Shown piece by piece: positions 21,042 to 28,900 of a stretch of 64,000 nucleotides of DNA. Under the pieces are notes generated by a model that was not told the DNA's origin, did not search any database, and was given only the letters and a program-made list of their open reading frames with translations. The stretch is taken from contig WGLW01000021.1 in assembly GCA_016125405.1 (NCBI GenBank), forward strand, positions 1 through 64,000, read 5' to 3'. Each line of letters starts with the position of its first letter. Position 1 is the first letter of the stretch. The stretch is from Alphaproteobacteria bacterium. GTDB lineage: Bacteria; Pseudomonadota; Alphaproteobacteria; Caulobacterales; Hyphomonadaceae. The position numbers were made by a program, and so were the translations under genes.

Positions 21042-21063
21042 AAGGGCGGCCGAAGCCGCCCTT
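21042..21063 (-). terminator. AAGGGCGGC-CGAA-GCCGCCCTT hairpin (TTCG tetraloop on minus strand)
   Basis: Perfect 9-bp stem downstream of a small minus-strand ORF; short U-run only. Confidence 0.5.
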
Positions 21064-21147
21064 CCCATCACCCTTCGCCCTTGCGGAGCTTGCTTTTCGG
21101 ACTGCGGATCGCCGGCCGGGACTGTGTGCGCCCGTCTCTTGCGCGGA

Positions 21148-21297
21148 TCAGAGGTCCAGATCGTCTCCGTACATATCTCCCATCAGCGGGGCGTCGCCCG
21201 AACTGAAAAGCTTGAAGACATACGCCAGCACAACGCCAGCGATCACTGTCCACTGCAGCGCCGGAGATTGCGCCGCCCCCATCATCATTTCCCACAT
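21148..21297 (-). CDS. small single-TM hypothetical protein
   Basis: MWEMMMGAAQSPALQWTVIAGVVLAYVFKLFSSGDAPLMGDMYGDDLDL: one plausible TM helix, acidic tail, downstream hairpin. Confidence 0.4.
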   Translation of the reverse strand: MWEMMMGAAQSPALQWTVIAGVVLAYVFKLFSSGDAPLMGDMYGDDLDL

Positions 21298-21566
21298 TGT
21301 CGCTGTGCTCCCGCGGCTTGAACGGACCATACGGCGCGGGCTTTAAGAAACCCTGACGCAAAGGTTTCACAGAGGTAATCTGCGAAGTTTTTTGGGAGAC
21401 GGGCGTTCGGCCTGTCGGAAGACCACACATCGCGGGGACGACGCCCCGAGGCGTTCTACATTTGCCCGAACGCACGACCAGACGCCGGGTTCCTGTGAAT
21501 TTCCTGCGGGACGACTATGCTGGAGCGCGCGTTCGGGCGATCCAGCCCGGGAAGGAGAGCAGACGA

Positions 21567-22223
21567 GTGGTGGCAGGCGGAAAATCCAGGGCCTCACAGG
21601 CTGTGCAGCCGGGCGCTCCGCGCGCCTGGCAGCGGATGCTGTCTGGCCGCCGGCTGGATCTGCTCGATCCCTCCCCTCTCGACATCGAGATCGAGGATAT
21701 CGCGCACGGTCTCGCCCGGGTCGCCCGCTGGAACGGACAAACACGCGGCGAGCATGCTTTTTCCGTGGCGCAGCATTCCGTTCTGGTCGAGCATTTCGTG
21801 GCGCAGCAATGGCCCGAAGCGACGCCAGGCGACCGGCTTGGCGCGCTGCTGCACGATGCTCCGGAATATGTGATCGGCGACATGATCTCGCCATTCAAGA
21901 CGGCGCTGGGTTTCGACTACCGCCAGTTCGAGGACAGGCTGGCGACCGCCATACATCTTCGCTTCGGGTTGCCGCCGAAGATGTCGCCCGAGGTATCGGC
22001 GCAGGTGAAGCGGGCGGACCAGGCGTCAGCCTTCTTCGAGGCGACGCGCCTCGCCGGCTTCGATATCGACGAGGCCCTGCGATTTTTTGGGGCGCCGCCG
22101 CCCGGAGGCGAACCGGACATGACGCCTCTTTCGCCAACTGACGCACAGGCCTTGTTTCTGACGAGGTTCGCATCCCTGATGGCGGCGGAGGACTCGGCAG
22201 GAGGGAAAGGCGCGCGCGACTGA
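21567..22223 (+). CDS. HD-domain phosphohydrolase (YfbR-like)
   Basis: RWNGQTRGEHAFSVAQHSVLV...LGALLHDAPEYVIGDMISPFK matches an HD-domain metal site; GTG start with AAGGAGA RBS preferred over 21462. Confidence 0.82.
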   Translation: MVAGGKSRASQAVQPGAPRAWQRMLSGRRLDLLDPSPLDIEIEDIAHGLARVARWNGQTRGEHAFSVAQHSVLVEHFVAQQWPEATPGDRLGALLHDAPEYVIGDMISPFKTALGFDYRQFEDRLATAIHLRFGLPPKMSPEVSAQVKRADQASAFFEATRLAGFDIDEALRFFGAPPPGGEPDMTPLSPTDAQALFLTRFASLMAAEDSAGGKGARD

Positions 22224-22753
22224 TGGCGATCTGGGTCTCCTCTCTCGCCATGGCGCCGAAGCTCGCGGCTACGCACAAGCCGGCGCGGATCGTCAGCCTG
22301 CTCAGCCCCTATGACACCTTCCCTGATTTCGCAGGCTTCGGTCCGGACCGTCATCTTCGCGTACCGATCCACGACATCGCGCAGGACATCGGCGACTGGC
22401 GGGCGCCGGATCTTTCGGACGCCGAAAGCCTGATCGCTTTCGTGGACACGTGGGACAGCCAGACGCCGATCCTGTTTCACTGCTGGGCGGGCATCAGCCG
22501 GTCGAGCGCCAGCGCCTTCATCACCGCGTGCCTGCACAATCCCGGTGCTGACGAGGAAGAAATCGCCTGGGCGATCCGCGACGCCTCGCCGACCGCATCG
22601 CCTAACCCACGCCTGATCGCGCACGCCGACGCAGTGATGGGGCGCAATGGCCGCATGGAAGCGGCGATCCAGGCGATCGGGCGCGGCGAGATTGCCGACG
22701 AAGCCCGCCCGTTCTCGATTTCTCCGACCTTCGGGGCGCGGCAACAGCCATGA
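22223..22753 (+). CDS. tyrosine-phosphatase-like protein
   Basis: Catalytic P-loop ILFHCWAGISRSSASAFI (HCxxGxSRS). Confidence 0.82.
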   Translation: MAIWVSSLAMAPKLAATHKPARIVSLLSPYDTFPDFAGFGPDRHLRVPIHDIAQDIGDWRAPDLSDAESLIAFVDTWDSQTPILFHCWAGISRSSASAFITACLHNPGADEEEIAWAIRDASPTASPNPRLIAHADAVMGRNGRMEAAIQAIGRGEIADEARPFSISPTFGARQQP

Positions 22754-23700
22754 CCGCGCCCATTGCCGTAGGCCTTTCCGCCGTGATCGTCGCGGCAGAC
22801 GCAGACGGACCCTATGCCCTTGTCACCCGCCATGGCGAAGCCGGATCCGGCCTGCCGCACGGCCAGTTCGACCCGGAAGGCCACCGCACGTTCGAACTGG
22901 GCCTGCGCGACTGGGTGCAGGCACAGACGGGATTTGAACTGGGCTATGTCGAGCAGCTCTACACCTTCGGCGACCGCGGCCGGGAATTGCCGCAGGCACA
23001 ACTGGGCGACGCCCCACGGGATGCGCGGCTCATTTCGGTCGGCTATCTCGCCCTGACGCCGGAGCGCACGGATATCTCCGCCTTCGATGCCGTTTGGCGC
23101 GACTGGTACAGTTTCTTTCCGTGGGAAGACCACCGGAACGGGCGGCCGGACCTTATCGATGCGACGATCGCGCCCGCCCTGCTCCACTGGGCCGACAGCG
23201 GCGGCCGAAGCGCCGCGGCTCGTCTCGACCGCGCCCGGCACGCCTTCGCCCTCGACGACCTGCCATGGGTCGAGGAGCGGACGCTCGAACGTTACGAACT
23301 GCTGTTCGAAGCCGGGCTGGCGCCCGAGGCGTCACGGGACCGGGGCAAGGCTCCGCCCAGGCTCGCCGGCCCGCTTGGCGAACCGATGATCTCCGATCAC
23401 CGGCGCATTCTGGCGACCGCCATCGGCCGCCTGCGGGGCAAGATCAAATACCGTCCCGTGGTGTTCGAATTGATGCCGGAACGGTTCACGCTCTCGGACC
23501 TGCAGAAAGTGGTCGAAAGCCTGCTCGGCCTGCCCCTGCACAAGCAGAACTTTCGCCGGGCGCTCGACCGCTCCGGACTGGTCGAAGGCAGCGGCGCATT
23601 CGCTACAGCGACGGGCGGCCGGCCGGCGGAGCTGTTCCGCGTGCGCCGCGAGGCGTTGCGAGATGGCGCCGCGGTTGGCGTACAGACGCCCCGCGCCTGA
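22750..23700 (+). CDS. nrtR: NrtR-like Nudix-related transcriptional regulator
   Basis: N-terminal Nudix-like fold (AVIVAADADGPYALVTRHGEAGSGLPHGQFDPEGHRTFELGLRDWVQAQTG, degenerate Nudix box) plus C-terminal winged helix KIKYRPVVFELMPERFTLSDLQKVVESLLGLPLHKQNFRRALDRSGLVEGSG; next to nadA. Confidence 0.82.
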   Translation: MTAPIAVGLSAVIVAADADGPYALVTRHGEAGSGLPHGQFDPEGHRTFELGLRDWVQAQTGFELGYVEQLYTFGDRGRELPQAQLGDAPRDARLISVGYLALTPERTDISAFDAVWRDWYSFFPWEDHRNGRPDLIDATIAPALLHWADSGGRSAAARLDRARHAFALDDLPWVEERTLERYELLFEAGLAPEASRDRGKAPPRLAGPLGEPMISDHRRILATAIGRLRGKIKYRPVVFELMPERFTLSDLQKVVESLLGLPLHKQNFRRALDRSGLVEGSGAFATATGGRPAELFRVRREALRDGAAVGVQTPRA

Positions 23701-23763
23701 AAACCTCATACGGGCCCGGCAAATCTTGCCTCTCGACGAACTGAAGATTTTATGACATCCTAC

Positions 23764-23784
23764 TTATGCTCAAAGTGAGTTAAA
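23764..23784. promoter_or_regulatory. Putative NrtR operator 1 (TTATGCTCA-AAG-TGAGTTAAA)
   Basis: Imperfect palindrome sharing a half-site with operator 2; in the nrtR-nadA intergenic region. Confidence 0.55.
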
Positions 23785-23868
23785 CTTCTGGCTTCTGGGC
23801 AGAACGGCGCCTAAATCGATCGATCCGGACAACGCCTTTCCCTTGAAAGGCATTTTTTCGGACCTAGG

Positions 23869-23889
23869 TTATACTCAGATTGAGCATAA
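23869..23889. promoter_or_regulatory. Putative NrtR operator 2 (TTATACTCA-GAT-TGAGCATAA)
   Basis: 8/9 matched inverted repeat, about 45 bp upstream of the nadA start; contains a TATACT -10-like sequence. Confidence 0.68.
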
Positions 23890-23933
23890 TGCGGGCGGAG
23901 ATCCGCGGCTCCTCGAAACGGCTGGAGGCCCCC

Positions 23934-25073
23934 ATGGCCCGCATTATCGACTTCGGACCCGTTCCCGCAATTCCCGGCGCCCGTCGCAAGGCCAAACCCG
24001 CCGAAGCCCGGGGGCTCGCCTATACGGCCGAGGTGAAGGCCGCGACGGATGCGCTTTATCCTCTCGTCGAGGATTTCGTGACGCCGATGGAGTGGCCGGC
24101 GATCGCGCCGCTGGTTCATGGTATCAACACCCTGAAAAAGCAGCGAAACGCTGTTGTCCTCGCCCACAACTACATGACGCCGGACGTGTTCCGGCTGGTC
24201 GGCGACTTCCAGGGCGACAGCCTGCAGCTGGCCCGCGAGGCGGCCCGGACCGATGCCAAGGTCATTGTCCAGGCAGGCGTGCACTTCATGGCCGAAACCT
24301 CGAAAATCCTGTCTCCGGACAAGACAGTGCTGATTCCCGACCTGCGCGCCGGCTGCTCGCTGGCGGCCTCGATCACGGGCGCTGACGTGCGCCTGATCAA
24401 GGAAACGCACTCGGGCCTTCCGGTCGTGACGTATGTGAACACAACGGCCGACGTTAAGGCCGAATGCGACATCACCTGCACCTCCTCGAACGCCGTCCAG
24501 GTGGTCGAGCATGTGGCGAAGGAATGGGGCGTTGATCGCGTGATCCTGCTGCCGGACGAGTTTCTGGCCCGCAACGTCGCCGCCAACACGGATGTGCGAA
24601 TCATCACCTGGCACGGCCGCTGCGAGGTGCACGAGAAGTTCTCAGGCGAGGATGTAAGGCAGATTCGCGACGCCCATCCCGGCGTCATTGTGCTCGCGCA
24701 CCCGGAATGTCCACCAGATGTCCTTGAAGAAGCCGACTTTGCAGGCTCAACCTCTGCGCTGTCGCACTATGTGAAACAGAAGTCGCCTCATAAGGTGGTT
24801 CTGCTCACCGAGTGCTCGATGAGCGACAATGTCGCCGCGGAAAACCCCGGCGTGGAGTTCGTGAAGCCATGCAATCTCTGCCCTCACATGAAACGCATCT
24901 CGCTGGAGAACATCTACGACGCGCTCCGCGACATGAAGCACGAGGTCACGGTGCCGGAGGACGTCCGCGTGCGCGCCAAGGCCGCGATCGACGCCATGCT
25001 GGCCCTGCCGAAGATGGCGACGCCGCCGGGCTTCAAGGTCCACGCGGATCTCGCGCAACTCGTGGTCATGTGA
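23934..25073 (+). CDS. nadA: quinolinate synthase
   Basis: VVLAHNYMTPDVFRLVGDFQGDSLQLAREAA, FMAETSKILSPDKTVLIPD, AGCSLA, HPECPPDV, TECSMSDNV, CNLCPHMKRISLENI. Start trimmed to MARIIDFG. Confidence 0.95.
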   Translation: MARIIDFGPVPAIPGARRKAKPAEARGLAYTAEVKAATDALYPLVEDFVTPMEWPAIAPLVHGINTLKKQRNAVVLAHNYMTPDVFRLVGDFQGDSLQLAREAARTDAKVIVQAGVHFMAETSKILSPDKTVLIPDLRAGCSLAASITGADVRLIKETHSGLPVVTYVNTTADVKAECDITCTSSNAVQVVEHVAKEWGVDRVILLPDEFLARNVAANTDVRIITWHGRCEVHEKFSGEDVRQIRDAHPGVIVLAHPECPPDVLEEADFAGSTSALSHYVKQKSPHKVVLLTECSMSDNVAAENPGVEFVKPCNLCPHMKRISLENIYDALRDMKHEVTVPEDVRVRAKAAIDAMLALPKMATPPGFKVHADLAQLVVM

Positions 25074-25546
25074 TGGGGCGCATGCTCCGCACCTCTGTCA
25101 CGGTGGCGGGACTGCTTGGCGTCATCGCCGCCGGCCCGGCCTGGGCGGACGATCTCAAGGGCCAGTGGCTGTTCGACACCTCGACGTTCGACGGCGACTG
25201 CATGATCAAGGGGCAGATGACGTTCACGCCGACGTCTTCGCCGAACTCCTATACCTGCGTCTTTGTTTCCGAACAGGTCTGCGGGCCGCTGCATCCGGAA
25301 CTGCGCTCCATCAAGGTTCAGCAAGACTGCACGGCGACGAAGATCGGCAGCCAGGTGGCCGTGAAGAGCGTCGTCAATCACGTCATCTCGCGCACACCGA
25401 TGATCGAAAATCCGCAGGACTATTATCTGGCCGACAACTTCATCGTGACGATGTCCAAGAGCCGCACCGAGATGCGCGGCGGTCACTATGACGAGCAGCG
25501 CCAGCTCAAGGCGCACTTCTGGCGCGATGTCGACCTCATCAGCTAG
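25073..25546 (+). CDS. secreted four-cysteine protein, paralog 1 (nadA-nadB intercalated family)
   Basis: Signal peptide MGRMLRTSVTVAGLLGVIAAGPAWA; C-x18-C-x7-C-x15-C; ends AHFWRDVDLIS. Start overlaps nadA stop (TGATG). Confidence 0.88.
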   Translation: MGRMLRTSVTVAGLLGVIAAGPAWADDLKGQWLFDTSTFDGDCMIKGQMTFTPTSSPNSYTCVFVSEQVCGPLHPELRSIKVQQDCTATKIGSQVAVKSVVNHVISRTPMIENPQDYYLADNFIVTMSKSRTEMRGGHYDEQRQLKAHFWRDVDLIS

Positions 25547-25562
25547 AACTCCGGGAGATGGC

Positions 25563-26045
25563 ATGGCGCATCGGATAACCCGGTCAGCGGCGGCCATCGC
25601 ACTTGCAACGGCATGGCTTCCCGGCGCCGCCCTTGCGGAGGGCATTGCGGGAAGCTGGAAATTCCAGACCGACCGCTTGCCCAGCAATGGCTGCACGATC
25701 TCCGGCGACATCGTGTTTCACGAAACCAAAACGGCCGGCCGGTTTGCGTGCGAATTCGTCTCGCGCGAGGACTGCACCACTCCAGAGGGCGTCGAGACCT
25801 TCCAGAAAGTGAAACAATCCTGCAGCGCAGAGCTCGACGGCGAGACCGTGACGATAACCAGCAAGGTCGAGCAGGTTCTCGACGCCGGTCCGGCGGAGGA
25901 GCGCAACCGCCTGATGCGGACAGACTCTTACCTGCCGGACGATTTTTCCGTGCACGCGAACGACGAAGGCGGCTTCGAGGGCTTCTTTCATTCCATACAG
26001 AAGGCGGGCGTCCGCTTCTGGCGTGCGCCGGATCTTGTTTCGTGA
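25563..26045 (+). CDS. secreted four-cysteine protein, paralog 2
   Basis: Signal peptide MAHRITRSAAAIALATAWLPGAALA; GSWKFQTD..., C-x18-C-x7-C-x15-C; ends VRFWRAPDLVS. RBS GGGAG. Confidence 0.88.
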   Translation: MAHRITRSAAAIALATAWLPGAALAEGIAGSWKFQTDRLPSNGCTISGDIVFHETKTAGRFACEFVSREDCTTPEGVETFQKVKQSCSAELDGETVTITSKVEQVLDAGPAEERNRLMRTDSYLPDDFSVHANDEGGFEGFFHSIQKAGVRFWRAPDLVS

Positions 26046-26503
26046 GCCTCCGCTCCCGCCTCATCCCATTTGCCCTGCTTGCGGTCGCCCCGGCGGCCGC
26101 AGCGCAGACGGCGGCCGGCGACTGGAAGTTCGAGACCGGACAGGTCGCCGGGATATGCAGGCTGTCGGGCGACATGGAAATCTCGAAGCCCGATGCGCAC
26201 GGCGCGAGCACCTGCCGTTTTGTCGCCAAGCAGTCCTGCCCAGGCGATCCGCCGCTGGAATTCTCGGTCCAGCAAAGCTGCTCTGTCGCCAGATCGGGCA
26301 AGAAGGTGGAGATCACCAGCAGGATCGAGCGCGTGCTGAGCGTCAAACCGGATGACTTTCTCGATACCGTCAAGCGTGGCTACGCGCCGGACAACTTCTC
26401 CGTCAGGCTCAACGCGTCCGGCACCGAGATGTCCGGCCTGTTTCATTCAAAGAGCGTGTCCACCGTCCGCTTCTGGCGGCCGAACAGCGATCTGGTGTCC
26501 TGA
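26042..26503 (+). CDS. secreted four-cysteine protein, paralog 3 (GTG start)
   Basis: GTGA overlap with paralog 2 stop; (V)SLRSRLIPFALLAVAPAAAAQ signal peptide; GDWKFET..., C-x18-C-x7-C-x13-C; ends VRFWRPNSDLVS. Confidence 0.86.
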   Translation: MSLRSRLIPFALLAVAPAAAAQTAAGDWKFETGQVAGICRLSGDMEISKPDAHGASTCRFVAKQSCPGDPPLEFSVQQSCSVARSGKKVEITSRIERVLSVKPDDFLDTVKRGYAPDNFSVRLNASGTEMSGLFHSKSVSTVRFWRPNSDLVS

Positions 26504-26509
26504 GGGCGT

Positions 26510-28042
26510 ATGACGGGCAACCGGGATATTCTGATCGTCGGCGCTGGACTGGCCGGCCTCTTCCTGGCGCTCAAGCTGGCGCCGCGGCGATGCACCGTGA
26601 TCGCGCTGGCGCCTCTGGGCCAGGCGGCGGCGTCGGCCTGGGCGCAGGGCGGCATGGCGGCCGCGCTTTCGGCTGACGACAATCCGGAGCTGCACGCGGC
26701 CGACACGATCGCCGCCGGCGCCGGCATCGTCGATCCTGTGGTCGCGCAGATGATCGCAGAGAACGGCCCGGCGCGCGTCCGTGACCTGCTGGCGATGGGC
26801 GTACCTTTTGACCGGACGCCGAATGGCGATCTTGCCCTGTCGCTGGAGGCCGCCCACTCCCATCCGCGCGTCGCCCGGGTCGCGGGAGACCTGGCGGGAA
26901 AAGCGATCATGGAGGCGCTGGCGCTCGCGGTCGCTGCAGCCGGACATATCGAACTGATCGACGGCGTGAGAGCGCTGGCGCTGCTGCAGGATGCCTCGGG
27001 CCGCATCGGCGGCGTGCTGGCGCAGGGGCCTTCCGGCGACGCCGAAGAGATATACGCCCGTGAAACGATCCTTTGCGCTGGCGGATCGGGCGGGCTTTAC
27101 GCCATCACCACCAATCCGAAATCCTCGCAGGGCGACGCCATCGCCATGGCGTACCGCGCAGGCGCGCTGGTGGCCGATCCAGAATTTGTCCAGTTCCATC
27201 CCACGGCCATCGACATCGGCCGTGACCCGGCGCCGCTGGCGACCGAGGCGCTGCGCGGGGAAGGCGCCAAGCTGGTCGACCGCAATGGCCGGGCCTTCAT
27301 GTGCGACTATCATCCGGACTGCGAGCTGGCGCCGCGAGACGAAGTCGCCCGCGCCATCCATGCCGAACGCGCGGCCGGACGCGGCGCGTTCCTCGATTGC
27401 CGTGCGGCGGTGGGCGATCACTTCCCGGAACATTTCCCGACAGTTTTCGGCGCCTGCATGTCGGCCGGCATCGATCCGCGCACGGCGCCGATCCCGGTCG
27501 CGCCGGCGATGCACTATCACATGGGCGGCGTCGCTTCGGATCTGTGGGGGCGTACAACTCTGGAAGGTCTGTCGGTGTGCGGAGAAAGCGCTTCCACAGG
27601 CGCGCACGGAGGCAATCGCCTTGCGTCGAACTCCTTGCTGGAGGCGGTTGTCTTCGCCGAGCGCATCGCCCGCCGCCTTAAGGACGCGACGCTTGGCGAA
27701 CCCGGAACCGCAACGGCCGACACGCCCGTCGAACTGCCCGCCGAAGACCTCAACGAGCTGCGCAAGCGGATGCACAGCGAGGCCGGCGTGATCCGAAACG
27801 CGGCCGGGCTCGGCATGACGCTGGACTGGCTCCGCGATGCAAGAAAACGCGTTGGCTGGTCGCGGCCGTTGGCGACGGCGCAGCTGATCGTCGAAGCGGC
27901 CCTGGCGCGGAAGGAAAGCCGGGGCGGCCACTTCCGCAGCGACTATCCGACGAGCATCGCCCCAGAACGCACCTTCCTGCGCCTCGGTCCCGACGGCGCA
28001 CCCATCACCAGCCACGCAAAACCCGAGGAGCCGGCGGAATGA
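26510..28042 (+). CDS. nadB: L-aspartate oxidase
   Basis: DILIVGAGLAGLFLALKL, AWAQGGMAAALS, EFVQFHPTAI, MHYHMGGV, GAHGGNRLASNSLLEAVVF. Confidence 0.95.
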   Translation: MTGNRDILIVGAGLAGLFLALKLAPRRCTVIALAPLGQAAASAWAQGGMAAALSADDNPELHAADTIAAGAGIVDPVVAQMIAENGPARVRDLLAMGVPFDRTPNGDLALSLEAAHSHPRVARVAGDLAGKAIMEALALAVAAAGHIELIDGVRALALLQDASGRIGGVLAQGPSGDAEEIYARETILCAGGSGGLYAITTNPKSSQGDAIAMAYRAGALVADPEFVQFHPTAIDIGRDPAPLATEALRGEGAKLVDRNGRAFMCDYHPDCELAPRDEVARAIHAERAAGRGAFLDCRAAVGDHFPEHFPTVFGACMSAGIDPRTAPIPVAPAMHYHMGGVASDLWGRTTLEGLSVCGESASTGAHGGNRLASNSLLEAVVFAERIARRLKDATLGEPGTATADTPVELPAEDLNELRKRMHSEAGVIRNAAGLGMTLDWLRDARKRVGWSRPLATAQLIVEAALARKESRGGHFRSDYPTSIAPERTFLRLGPDGAPITSHAKPEEPAE

Positions 28043-28899
28043 CTGACGCCCTGCCCATCCCGCCGCTGCCCGATATTGTGATCGAACCGCTCGTGCGCCT
28101 GGCGCTGAGCGAAGACCTGGGCCGCGCAGGAGACATCACGACGGATGCGGTCATTCGCGCCGACGAGCGCATGATGGCGACCATCGCTGCGCGCGAGTCT
28201 GGCGTGGGCGCCGGCTTCGACGCAGCGCGCCTGGCGCTTCGCCTCATCGATGCGGATGTGACGTGGGATGCGCAGATCGCAGAGGGCGCAGGCTTCGAGT
28301 CCGGCGATGCGCTGGTGCGGTTGTCCGGCGCTGCGCGGTCGATCCTGATGGCGGAACGCGTGATGCTCAACTTCATTGGCCCGCTATCGGGCGTCGCGAC
28401 CCTGACGCGCCGATATGTCGATGCGGTTGAGGGAACCGGAGCGCGTATCGTCTGCACGCGAAAGACGACGCCCGGCTTCCGCGCCCTGGAAAAGCGCGCC
28501 GTGCGACTGGGCGGCGGCGTCAATCACCGCCTCGGTCTCGATGACGCGATCCTGATCAAGGACAACCACATCGCGGCGGCAGGCGGCGTCGGCGCTGCGC
28601 TCAAGCGCGCGAAAGTCTCGGTGGGCCACCTTCGCGCCATTGAGATTGAGGTCGACACGCTCGACCAGCTGGCCGAAGCGCTGCCGCTGAAACCGGACGC
28701 CGTGTTGCTGGACAATATGAAGCTGGACACGCTGCGTGAGGCGGTGAAGCGGGTGGCGGGTCAGTGCAAGACCGAAGCGTCTGGCGGCGTGCGGCTGGAA
28801 ACCGTGCGAGCGATCGCTGAAACCGGCGTCGACTTCATTTCGGTCGGCGCGCTGACGCACTCGGCGATAAATCTCGATATCGGCCTCGATTACGCCTGA
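28039..28899 (+). CDS. nadC: nicotinate-nucleotide diphosphorylase (carboxylating)
   Basis: LSEDLGRAGDITTDAV, RKTTPGFRALEKRAVRLGGGVNHRLGLDDAILIKDNHI, EIEVDTLDQ, LDNMK; overlaps nadB by 4 bp. Confidence 0.95.
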   Translation: MTDALPIPPLPDIVIEPLVRLALSEDLGRAGDITTDAVIRADERMMATIAARESGVGAGFDAARLALRLIDADVTWDAQIAEGAGFESGDALVRLSGAARSILMAERVMLNFIGPLSGVATLTRRYVDAVEGTGARIVCTRKTTPGFRALEKRAVRLGGGVNHRLGLDDAILIKDNHIAAAGGVGAALKRAKVSVGHLRAIEIEVDTLDQLAEALPLKPDAVLLDNMKLDTLREAVKRVAGQCKTEASGGVRLETVRAIAETGVDFISVGALTHSAINLDIGLDYA

Positions 28900-28900
28900 G

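Noticed and set aside
23843-23875. TTGAAA ... TATACT as a nadA promoter
   Set aside because: Spacer is 21 bp, too long for a confident sigma70 call; only the -10-like element inside the operator was noted.
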